A DNA stretch of 64,000 nucleotides, taken from the NCBI RefSeq assembly GCF_004762045.1, contig NZ_SJOM01000007.1:310001-374000 (forward strand). Direction: 5' to 3'. A program made the position numbers and the translations under genes. Every line of letters begins with the position of its first letter. Position 1 is the stretch's first letter. Positions 54,601 to 62,926 of the stretch are shown piece by piece. The DNA is from Mycobacterium sp. DL99 (lineage in GTDB: Bacteria > Actinomycetota > Actinomycetes > Mycobacteriales > Mycobacteriaceae). Under the pieces are notes generated by a model. That model made no database searches and was not told the DNA's origin. It worked only from the letters and a program-made list of their open reading frames with translations.

Positions 54601-57600
54601 CGAGAAGTGCCGGGAACGCCGGGAAGGCGACACCGGTGCACAGGTCCATCAGCACCGGGTGCATCGGCTCTGTTCCGAGTTGTTCGGCGAGTTCTGCACC
54701 GACGAGGATGTCGCCGATCGCCTCGCCCTCGCCGAGCCACAGCGACTTCAGCGAACCGGACCAGTTCGGGCCCCACGACAGTTCCAAGTCGGAGAAGGTC
54801 TCGAACAGTTCCTGCGGACGCATCCGGTTCATGCGCTCGATCGCTTCGTCGACCGGGTCGTCCTCGGGCACCGGCGTCTCGGCCACGTCCTCGAGACCGC
54901 TCACCACCGTGCCTTCGGCATTCAGCGACCAGTCAGCGACCCGGTCCCCGTAGGGACGGCTGTGCACCTGGAACTTCCACCCGCCACCCTCGTCCAGCGG
55001 GTGCAACATCAGCTGTACCTCGCGAGAGCTCTTCTCGGGCAGGATGATCGGCTCGTAGAAGAACACGTCCTTTGCCCGCGCCGGCGTACCGACCGCGGCC
55101 AGTGCCATGGCCGCGTACGTCGCCCCGGGAACGACGACGGTGCCGTAGATGACGTGGTCGGCAAGCCACGGTTGGGATTTGACCGACAACCTGCTGGTGT
55201 ACACGGAATCGCCAGAGGCCAGGTCTTTCCCACTGCCCAGAATTCCGGATTCCATGGCACCGTCCATGCCGGAGCCGACGATGCCGCTTCCCTTGGGCCA
55301 GAAGCGCCGACGCTGGAACGGGTAGGTCGGCAATTCGAGTCGGCGACGGGGCTGACGATGCAGCGCGGTGAAATCGGGCCGGTGACCGCCGACGTAGGCC
55401 GAGGCCAGCGCATCGGCGATCTGGCGCCGGTCGGCAACGCCCTTGCGCAGCGAGACGATTGCGCGCGGTGCAGGCAGGTGCTCCGGCCAGACCTGGACCG
55501 CAGCCCCGGTCAGCACCGGCTGCGGACCGATCTCCATCAACACCGAGCAACCCAGTGCCGCCACGGTGCGCACGCTCTCGGCGAACTGCACCGGTTGGCG
55601 TGAGTGTCGGCGCCAGTACTTCGCATCGAGCGGGGTCTGGGCCGTGAGCACGCTGCCGGTGCGGTTGCAGACCAGCGGCAATGTCGGGGTGGCGAACTGC
55701 AACTGCGCTGCGTACGACTCGAACTCATCGAGTACGGGGTCGAGCAGTTCCGAGTGGAAGGCGTGGCTGGTCTGCAGCCAGGTGCAGCGGACCCCCTCGT
55801 CACCGAACTTCTCGACGATCTGCTCGAGATCCTCACCCGGACCCGACAGCACGGTGTTGGGTCCGTTGTAGGCGCCGACCGACACCCGCGGGAACTCGCC
55901 GGCAATCTGCTCGACGTGCTTGGGGTCGGCGAACACCGCCACCATCCGTCCGCCTTCGGGGAGGCTGCCGAACAGCCGGCCGCGCTCGGCCATAAGCCGC
56001 GCACCGTCCTCGAGGCTGAATACTCCGGCCACGCATGCCGCTGCGTACTGGCCGACGCTGTGCCCGAGCACCACATCGGGCTCGATGCCCCACGACTGCC
56101 ACAGCCGCGCCAGGCCCATCTCGACTGCGAAGATCGCCGGTTGGGCAAAGGACGTGTGCCGCAACGTCTCTCCGGCCTTGCCGCCCGTTTCGCGATCGGT
56201 GGCGAAAATGACCTCGAGCAGTGGGCTCGGCAGGATGTCCTTGACCGCGTCTGCGCAGCGTTTCACGGTTTCCGCGAAGACCGGTTCGGAGTCGAACAGT
56301 TCACGGGCCATTCCCGGGTACTGGCTGCCCTGGCCGGTGAACAACCACGCCGTGGTCGGGTGGTTCAAGTGCTCGCCGCGTACGACACCGGGCCGCGTGC
56401 GATTCTCGGCCAGATCCTCCAGGTATATGCGCGCATCGTCGATCGAATCCACCACCAGTGCGGCGCGGTGCTCGAAGTGTGAACGGCCCGTGCCTGCGGT
56501 GAGACACACGTCGGCGAGGTCGGCCTCCGGATGGGCGGCCAACCAGGTTCCGTAACGCTGCGCCAGCGCGACCACCGCTTCCGGTGACCGCCCGGACAGC
56601 GCCAGCACATTCACCTGCTCGGTCTGGGCTTCCGGTGTCGATTCCGGCGCGACGCCTTCGGCGAGATCCCCGTCGGCGAGGTCGTCGCCGGCCGGTGCCG
56701 GTGCCGCTTGCGCGGGCGCCTCCTCGACCAGCACATGGGCGTTCGTGCCGGTGAAGCCGAAGGAGCTCACGCCGGCGCGTCGCGGCCTGCCGTTGGTCAG
56801 CCACGGAATCGCCTTGTCCACGACCCGCACCGGCAGCGAGTCCCACGGGATGTGCGGCGACGGATTGTCGAAATGCAGGCTCTGCGGCAGTGTTTCGTGC
56901 TGCAGAGACAACACGACCTTGATCAGACCCGCTGCCCCAGATGCCGATTCGGTGTGGCCGATGTTGGTTTTCACCGAACCCATCAACAGTGGCCGGTCCG
57001 TGTCACGTGAGGTGCCGTAGGCGGCTGCGGCGGCCTGCACCTCAATCGGATCACCCAGCGGAGTGCCCGTTCCGTGCGCCTCGAGGTAGTCGACGTCCCC
57101 GCCGGACAGCCCGGCGCGAGCCAGTACGGACCCGATGAGCCGTTGCTGTGCACCACCATTGGGAACGGTCAAACCGCTCGACGCACCGTCCTGGTTCACC
57201 CCGCTGCCCGGAATGATCGCGCAGATCCGATCGCCGTCGCGTTGCGCGTCGCTCAATCTCTTGAGGACGAGAATTCCGCAGCCTTCGCTGCGCACGTAGC
57301 CGTCCGCGGAGGCGTCGAACGTCTTGCACCGTCCCACCGGGGAAAGCATCCTGGCGCGGGATGCGGCGACGACGGTCACCGGAGAAAGCAGGACGTTCAC
57401 GCCGCCGGCCAACGCCATGTCGCAATCACCCGAGTGCAGTGCCTGGCAGGCCTGATGGACGGCCACCAGCGCCGAGCTGCAGGCGGTGTCGATTGCCACC
57501 GCGGGACCCTCGAGTCCCAGCGCGAAGGCAACGCGACCGGAAATGGCGTTGAGTGCGTTGCCGGTGATGAAGTGCGGCTCGATCTTGTCGATGGACTCCG

Positions 57601-60600
57601 ACGACAGCAGATGCGCGTACTCGTTGGCCGCCACACCCACGAAGATGCCGGTTCGGCTGCCGCGCAACGTCGCCGGCGCGTACCCGGCCCGCTCCAGTCC
57701 TTCCCAGGCCGTCTCGAGCATCAGCCGCTGCTGCGGCTCGATCCAGACGGCCTCACGCGGGGAGATGCCGAAGAACTCGGGGTCGAATCCGTCTATGCCG
57801 TCGAGGAATCCGCCGAATCGTGTGTAGGTCTTGCCCGGAGCATCCGGATCCGGGTCGAAGAACTCGTCGATGTCGAACCGGTCTTCCGGGACTTCCCGGA
57901 TCGCATCGACACCGCCGGACAGGACGTCCCAGAAAGCTTCCGGGTCGGGCGCACCGGGGAAGCGGCACGACACCGCGACGATCGCGATCGGATCGTCGGT
58001 GCGCGTCGTCGCCGCTGCCGGTTGCGGAGCGGGCTTGGGCTGCTCACTGAGTCCGAGCACGTCGCCGAGCAGGTAGTCGGCCACGTCGGAGATCCGGGGG
58101 TAGTCCATCACCAGGGTGATGGGGATCTCCGCCCCCACTCCCTGTTCCATGCGGCGACGCAATTCGACGGCCATCAGTGAATCCATGCCGAGGTCGAAGA
58201 ACCCGGCGTCCTCACGGATCTCCGCGGCGTCCACGCGCGTCACCTCTGCCACGGCGTCACGCAGGTAATCCGTCAGCAGCTTCTTACGCTGCTGCACAGG
58301 GGCATTCGTGAGCTGCTCGACCAGTTTGGTCTTCCCGGACGCGGTGGCCGGCGACGCCACTCCCGTCAGCTGGGCGGGCAACTCACGTTCCAACTCGGCC
58401 AGGAACGCCCGTCGGCCCGCCTGCTGATAGAGCGGCAGGAAGCGGGCCCAGTCGATACGGGCTATCACTCCTTGGGCGGGGCCGTGCGCCGAAGCGGCTG
58501 CCACGACATCGGCCAGACCGGCCAGCGCATCGGACGGCGACAATGTCTTGATCCCGCGCTGCTCCAGCCGGGCACGGGAGTCCGCGTCGGCCATACCCGC
58601 CGACCAGGGACCGAAGTTGACACTGGTGCCGGCGATGCCCTGATCGCGCAGGCGCCAGGCCAGCCCATCCAGGAAAGCGTTCGCCGCGCTGTAGGCGGTC
58701 TGACCGAAACCGCCCCAGACCGAGGCGATCGAGGAGGTGCTGATGAAGAAGTCGAGCTTCTCGTCAGCTGCTGCCTCGCTCAAATGCCAGGCACCCCAGA
58801 CTTTCCCGGCGAAGACCCGATCCACTTCAGCGTCATCGAGCTCGCTCAGCGGAGTGGTACCGATCTCGCCCGCGGCGTGCACGATGCCGGCCAGCGGTGG
58901 CAGCTCGGCCCGCACACCGGCCAGAAGGCGGGCGACGTCATGTGCGTCGGCGACATCGGCCGCGGCGACCCGGATCTCACAGCCGTGCTGGTCGCGCAGC
59001 GTATCGATGCGCTTTTGTGCGGTGTCGCTGGGCTGGCGCCGGCTGGTCAGCACCAGTTGCTTGGCACCGTGCGCGGCCAGGTACCCGGCGATTTCGAGCC
59101 CGATGGAGCCGAGCCCTCCGGTCACCAGATACGTTGCGTCAGCGCGCAGTTCCAGCGGTTTGCCGCTCGGCAGGTCCTCCGGCCGAACCAGCCGGGGAAC
59201 GTAGACCTCGTGACCCCGCAGCGCGACCTGGTCTTCCTTGACGGCCGATTCGGCTGCCGTGGTGATCCGGTTGAGCAGCCCGGACCATTCGCCGGTCGTC
59301 CCCTCGGAGAGATCGGCCAGACCACCCCACACCTGAGGAAGCTCGAGGGCCGCGGCGCGGCCGAATCCCCACAGGGCACTCTGCTCCGGCGTCACGGTGT
59401 CCGCCTCGGTGACGTGTTGTGCCCCGCGGGTGACGAGCCAGATGGGTGCCCTCAGGTCAGCGGCGACCGCGGCGCGGAGGAGCCGCCGCGTTCCGGCCAG
59501 GACCTGGTGTTGCATCCGCAGCAGTGATCGCATCGAGGGGGTGGCGCCGGAGTCAAGCGCGGCGACGTGCACGATGCGCAGCGTCGAATCGCCCGTTGCC
59601 GCGGCGCGCAACGTCGCTGCGAGTTGCACCTCGTCCGCATCGGACGCAGGCAATCCGAAGAATCGATACTGCTGCCTACGCGCGGTGAGGGTGTCCACCA
59701 GAGGCTTGACGGCGTCGGACTCGTCGCCGATGAGGATCCAGGAACTCTCCCCGGTTTCGGAACCGGAGAGGGGGGTAACCGCCTTTTCCCATCGGAACTC
59801 GTAACGGTCGTCCGCGATGGACTGCGTCGAGCGCTGTTGGTTGTGTTGCGCCGCAAGCTTGGTCAGTACCGCGAGCGTCTGATCGTCGCCGCCGGCGCCG
59901 TCGAGCAGGGCTGCGAGTTCCTCGATCCGGCCGTCCTCGAGCAGCCGGACCGCCTGGGTGCGGGCGGCCACGTGCTGCTGCTGGTTGGGCTCGTCACGAT
60001 TGTCGCGGTACCAGTACTGGCGGTGCTCGAACGGGTAGGTCGGAAGGTCCAGCTTCTGCGCGTGGGCCTGCCGGAAGGCGCCGAAGTCGGGCAGGTGGCC
60101 CAGCACGTAGGCATCGGCGACGGCTCCGGTGATCTGCCGGTGGTCGGCGGTGTTCCGCCGCAGCGAGGTGATCACCCGAGGTGCGGTGGCCGGGTCGGGC
60201 CAGGCGCCCAGGGCCGTCGCGGTGAGCACCGGACGCGGGCCGACCTCGAGCAGCACCTTGCAGTTCAGATCGGCGAGGGTGCGCACGCTCTTGGCGAACT
60301 CCACCGGTTGGCGCGCGTGACGACGCCAGTAGGCGCCGTCCATCTTGACGCTCCGGCCCAGGGCTGCGCCGGTGCGGTTGTCGATCAGAATCCGTTGTGG
60401 TGCTTTGAAAGTGAACCGGTTCGCGTACGCCTCGAACTCGTTGAGGATCGGTTCCAGCAGTGCCGAGTGGAATGCGTGGCTGGTTTCCAGCCAGTCACAC
60501 CGCACGCCGTCGGCCGTCAAACGCGCCACGGCCTTCTCCAGGTCCGCTGCAGGTCCGGACAGCACGGTGTTGGCGCCGTTGTATGCGGCGACCGAGAGCG

Positions 60601-62695
60601 CGGGGTACTCGTCGGTGAGGCTCTCGACCCGCTCGGCTGCGGTGAACACCGCCGCCATCCGGCCGCCCGCGGGCAGACTGCCGAAGAGTCGGCCACGTTC
60701 GGCCATGAGCCGCATGCCGTCGTCGAGGCTGAACACGCCCGCGACGCACGCGGCCGAGTACTGGCCGACGCTGTGACCCAGCACCACGTCCGGTTCGAAG
60801 CCCCACGACTGCCAGAGCTGGGCCAAGCCCATCTCCAGGGCGAACAGCGCGGGCTGGGCGTAGGAGGTCTGCCGCAGCGTCTCCTCGCCATCCGGGCTGT
60901 CGAGGTCGAAAATCACGTCCAGCAGCGGTTTTTCGAGGACGTCGGCGACTGTGGCCGCGCACCGGTTCAGGATCTCGGCGAACACCGGTTCGGTGTCGTA
61001 CAGCTCGCGCGCCATGCCGGGGTACTGGCTGCCCTGGCCGGTGAAGAGCCAGGCCGTCTTCGGGGCGTCGTGGGATTCCCCGCGAACCAGACCGGGAGCC
61101 GGGCGGTCGTCCGCCAGCGCGCCGAGCAGTTCGACAGCGGATTCCCTGGAGTTGACCACCAACGCGGCGCGGTGCTCCAGGTGCGCGCGCCCCACTCCGG
61201 CGGTGAGGCACACGTCCGCCAACGTGGCCTCCGGATGTGCGCCCAACCAGTTGCGGTATTCGCCGGCGACCTGCACTAACGCTTCCGGTGTCCGTGCGGA
61301 CAGCGGAAGGATGCTGAACCGCTTGCTCTCAGATTGCGCAGTTCGGCCCGGCTCTGCCGCCGGCCGCGCCGTTGGTTCGGGAGCCTCTTCGAGGATGACG
61401 TGCGCGTTGGTCCCGGCGAACCCGAATGAGCTGACGCCCGCGATGCGCGGTTCGCCGTTGCGTTCCCAGGGGGTGGTCTCCTTGACCACTTCCACTGCCA
61501 GCCGGTCCCACGGAATGTGGGGCGACGGGTTCTCGAAGTGGAGGTGCTTGGGCAAGGTCTCGTTCTCGAGCGACAGGATGACCTTGATGACGCCCGCGAT
61601 GCCCGCGGCCGCTTCCAGGTGACCGATGTTCGTCTTTGCCGAGCCGATCAACAGGGGCCGGTCGGGTTCGCGTCCGGCGCCGAGCACCGCGCCTGCGGCC
61701 TGCGCCTCGATCGGGTCGCCCAGTGATGTCCCGGTGCCGTGTGCTTCCAGGTAGCCGACTTCGCTGGGTCGGAGGCCGGAGCGTTCCAGAGCGTCGGTGA
61801 TAACCCGTTGCTGCGCCACACCATTCGGCACGGTCAACCCGCCGGATGCGCCGTCCTGGTTGATTGCGCTGCCGCGGATAACGGCCCGAATCCGGTCGCC
61901 GTCACGGATCGCGTCCTCGAGACGCTTGATGACGATGACGCCGCAGCCCTCGCCGCGCACATAGCCGTCCGCCGCGGCGTCGAATGTCTTGCAGCGGCCG
62001 TCGGGGGCGAGCATGTGAGCGCTGGAGAACGTGATCATCGTGGCCGGTGTGAGCAGCACATTCGCACCGCCGGCCAGGGCGAGGTCGCACTCTCCCAGCC
62101 GCAGCGCCTGGCACGCCTGGTGGATCGCCACCAGCGACGAGCTGCACGCCGTGTCGACGGCGACCGAGGGACCCTGCAGCCCCAACCGGTAGCTGATCCG
62201 GCCCGCGGCCGCGGCGTTCGACGTACCGATGGCCATGTAGGCCTCGATCTCGGGGTAAGTCAGCTCGTCAGAGGCCATTCCGAGGTAGTCGTGGGTGGCC
62301 AAACCCACGAAGACGCCGGTGTTGGTTTCAGCCAAAGCTGTTGGCGCAGTGCCTGAATGCTCCACCGCGCGCCATGCCGTTTCGAGCAGGAGCCGATGTT
62401 GGGGGTCCATCAACCGTACCTCGCGGGTGGACATGCCGAAGAACGGCGCGTCGAACCCGGTCACGTCGTCGACGAAACCCGCACGACGGGTCACGACCTT
62501 GCCGGGAACGCCTGGTTCCGGGTCGAAGAACTCGTCGGCGTCCCACCGGTCCTCGGGTATCTCTGACACCGCGTCGCGTCCCTCGCGCAGCACCTCCCAG
62601 AACGCATCGGCGTCCGGTGCGCCTGGAAAGCGCGCCGCGTAGCCGACGATGGCAAAGCGAGGGTTCTTGTCGATCGGATGTTCAGCGGTTCCCAT
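51614..62695 (-). CDS. pks: Bimodular type I polyketide synthase of the trehalose polyphleate locus
   Basis: A 3693-residue modular PKS. Module 1: KS (Cys184 in DTACSSS), AT (Ser642 in GHSVGQ), KR (TGGLGSIG near 1190), ACP (Ser1506 in DLGMDSL). Module 2: KS (Cys1739), AT (Ser2213), DH (His2514 in HVIYGTVVVPG), ER (HAASGGVGLA near 3130), KR (TGGLGAIG near 3325), ACP (Ser3625 in DLGTDSL). Both AT domains have HAFH, the malonyl-type motif. There is no loading module and no thioesterase. Size, domains and the divergent papA match the M. smegmatis Pks that makes the polyunsaturated phleic acids of trehalose polyphleates. The ATG at 62695 follows AGGAGG by 9 bases; a GTG ten codons upstream is less likely. 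Confidence 0.93.
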   Translation of the reverse strand: MGTAEHPIDKNPRFAIVGYAARFPGAPDADAFWEVLREGRDAVSEIPEDRWDADEFFDPEPGVPGKVVTRRAGFVDDVTGFDAPFFGMSTREVRLMDPQHRLLLETAWRAVEHSGTAPTALAETNTGVFVGLATHDYLGMASDELTYPEIEAYMAIGTSNAAAAGRISYRLGLQGPSVAVDTACSSSLVAIHQACQALRLGECDLALAGGANVLLTPATMITFSSAHMLAPDGRCKTFDAAADGYVRGEGCGVIVIKRLEDAIRDGDRIRAVIRGSAINQDGASGGLTVPNGVAQQRVITDALERSGLRPSEVGYLEAHGTGTSLGDPIEAQAAGAVLGAGREPDRPLLIGSAKTNIGHLEAAAGIAGVIKVILSLENETLPKHLHFENPSPHIPWDRLAVEVVKETTPWERNGEPRIAGVSSFGFAGTNAHVILEEAPEPTARPAAEPGRTAQSESKRFSILPLSARTPEALVQVAGEYRNWLGAHPEATLADVCLTAGVGRAHLEHRAALVVNSRESAVELLGALADDRPAPGLVRGESHDAPKTAWLFTGQGSQYPGMARELYDTEPVFAEILNRCAATVADVLEKPLLDVIFDLDSPDGEETLRQTSYAQPALFALEMGLAQLWQSWGFEPDVVLGHSVGQYSAACVAGVFSLDDGMRLMAERGRLFGSLPAGGRMAAVFTAAERVESLTDEYPALSVAAYNGANTVLSGPAADLEKAVARLTADGVRCDWLETSHAFHSALLEPILNEFEAYANRFTFKAPQRILIDNRTGAALGRSVKMDGAYWRRHARQPVEFAKSVRTLADLNCKVLLEVGPRPVLTATALGAWPDPATAPRVITSLRRNTADHRQITGAVADAYVLGHLPDFGAFRQAHAQKLDLPTYPFEHRQYWYRDNRDEPNQQQHVAARTQAVRLLEDGRIEELAALLDGAGGDDQTLAVLTKLAAQHNQQRSTQSIADDRYEFRWEKAVTPLSGSETGESSWILIGDESDAVKPLVDTLTARRQQYRFFGLPASDADEVQLAATLRAAATGDSTLRIVHVAALDSGATPSMRSLLRMQHQVLAGTRRLLRAAVAADLRAPIWLVTRGAQHVTEADTVTPEQSALWGFGRAAALELPQVWGGLADLSEGTTGEWSGLLNRITTAAESAVKEDQVALRGHEVYVPRLVRPEDLPSGKPLELRADATYLVTGGLGSIGLEIAGYLAAHGAKQLVLTSRRQPSDTAQKRIDTLRDQHGCEIRVAAADVADAHDVARLLAGVRAELPPLAGIVHAAGEIGTTPLSELDDAEVDRVFAGKVWGAWHLSEAAADEKLDFFISTSSIASVWGGFGQTAYSAANAFLDGLAWRLRDQGIAGTSVNFGPWSAGMADADSRARLEQRGIKTLSPSDALAGLADVVAAASAHGPAQGVIARIDWARFLPLYQQAGRRAFLAELERELPAQLTGVASPATASGKTKLVEQLTNAPVQQRKKLLTDYLRDAVAEVTRVDAAEIREDAGFFDLGMDSLMAVELRRRMEQGVGAEIPITLVMDYPRISDVADYLLGDVLGLSEQPKPAPQPAAATTRTDDPIAIVAVSCRFPGAPDPEAFWDVLSGGVDAIREVPEDRFDIDEFFDPDPDAPGKTYTRFGGFLDGIDGFDPEFFGISPREAVWIEPQQRLMLETAWEGLERAGYAPATLRGSRTGIFVGVAANEYAHLLSSESIDKIEPHFITGNALNAISGRVAFALGLEGPAVAIDTACSSALVAVHQACQALHSGDCDMALAGGVNVLLSPVTVVAASRARMLSPVGRCKTFDASADGYVRSEGCGILVLKRLSDAQRDGDRICAIIPGSGVNQDGASSGLTVPNGGAQQRLIGSVLARAGLSGGDVDYLEAHGTGTPLGDPIEVQAAAAAYGTSRDTDRPLLMGSVKTNIGHTESASGAAGLIKVVLSLQHETLPQSLHFDNPSPHIPWDSLPVRVVDKAIPWLTNGRPRRAGVSSFGFTGTNAHVLVEEAPAQAAPAPAGDDLADGDLAEGVAPESTPEAQTEQVNVLALSGRSPEAVVALAQRYGTWLAAHPEADLADVCLTAGTGRSHFEHRAALVVDSIDDARIYLEDLAENRTRPGVVRGEHLNHPTTAWLFTGQGSQYPGMARELFDSEPVFAETVKRCADAVKDILPSPLLEVIFATDRETGGKAGETLRHTSFAQPAIFAVEMGLARLWQSWGIEPDVVLGHSVGQYAAACVAGVFSLEDGARLMAERGRLFGSLPEGGRMVAVFADPKHVEQIAGEFPRVSVGAYNGPNTVLSGPGEDLEQIVEKFGDEGVRCTWLQTSHAFHSELLDPVLDEFESYAAQLQFATPTLPLVCNRTGSVLTAQTPLDAKYWRRHSRQPVQFAESVRTVAALGCSVLMEIGPQPVLTGAAVQVWPEHLPAPRAIVSLRKGVADRRQIADALASAYVGGHRPDFTALHRQPRRRLELPTYPFQRRRFWPKGSGIVGSGMDGAMESGILGSGKDLASGDSVYTSRLSVKSQPWLADHVIYGTVVVPGATYAAMALAAVGTPARAKDVFFYEPIILPEKSSREVQLMLHPLDEGGGWKFQVHSRPYGDRVADWSLNAEGTVVSGLEDVAETPVPEDDPVDEAIERMNRMRPQELFETFSDLELSWGPNWSGSLKSLWLGEGEAIGDILVGAELAEQLGTEPMHPVLMDLCTGVAFPAFPALLAAEQGVNDLFLPLRYGQVTLKEKMPRRFYCRAKWHESALDSETQVFDLDYLDRDGRYLGGIREFTVKRAPREALLRGLGGDATRLLYTLGWAEVPVPASDNETVEAAATGTWLIAGFDDLAAKVPGCIPFDRNTGQQLGDVLTEAKERGLPFSGVVWRAGAPSPEESSADSQARLETEIANLLGAVHTVQGGEIKLPGGLWIVTERAVATESGEPVDPVQAALWGFGRTTINEEPALRAKLVDTDGSPEAVQALANLLATPVEEPEIAVRQGKLLASRLLPWSRSGHLTVPRGSDYALLPTERGAIDNLRITEKEVPAPDEGYVQVRVEAAGLNFRDVLNVLGLYPGDPGPIGGDFAGVVTQLGEGVTGVEVGQRVYGSMQGAFASRFNAPAQFLAPIPDGVSAVEAATIPAAALTVRLAFDWAQLKPGDKVLIHAASGGVGLAAIQMAQQCGAEVYATASTFKRATVRKLGVKYVYDSRTTDFADQILADTDGAGVDVVLNSLTSEGFVEATVRATAKNGRFAEIAKRDIWTAEQMAEARPDIAYEIVALDTVMFQEPERIRDLLTEVSDGLAKGQWTPLPAEIYPLTEARTAFRRMQQARHIGKIVCQMPNPLAPRPDRTYLITGGLGAIGLHTAAYLAQLGAGDIVLTSRRAPDADTQRLIEEITERYKTRIHVFAADVGHESEVAKLLDRIRIELPPLAGVAHLAGVLDDALLGQQSLERFQTTLAPKAFGAGHLDRLTKDDDLDFFIVSSSVSSLFGSPGQSNYATANALLDGLVAQRRAQGLPATGVNFGPWAQGGMASSEAATANISAQGLIPLEPSAALSALAEVIANGTGQATVIKANWQRAAKVLGSQRPPILDLVLPSAVGEVVGDSEVLKQLLEIPVPQRAGFVTEFLQKEVQNFLRLASPPAATSRFLDLGTDSLMAIELRNRLHSQFGGKFTLNATAVFDYPTIGGLAEYLVGQLPDAESPEETQAEATQSVMESEPASDA

Positions 62696-62926
62696 GGCCG
62701 TTGTCCTCCTAGCGTCGGCGGTCACTCAATGACTACGCCCGACATTTGTCGCACGCGAAAATTGTCCACCCCCCGACGGCACTAGAGCACTATTACACGT
62801 GAACCTGTGACGCGTGGGGCGCAGCTTCTGCTGTGAGGCGAGGGAGTGGTTGCCAGCGGGTGTGGGGGTATGTTGGGCAACCACGGGTGATCACGGCCAC
62901 AGCCGGCCAAATGGGAGGGTGACGCT
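62696..62926. promoter_or_regulatory. Divergent pks/papA promoter region
   Basis: A 231-bp gap between the two divergent glycolipid genes must hold both promoters. Towards papA a -10-like TATGTT (about 62867-62872) is present with only a weak -35. A lower-GC patch around 62755-62800 may serve pks. No convincing operator palindrome was seen. Confidence 0.5.
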
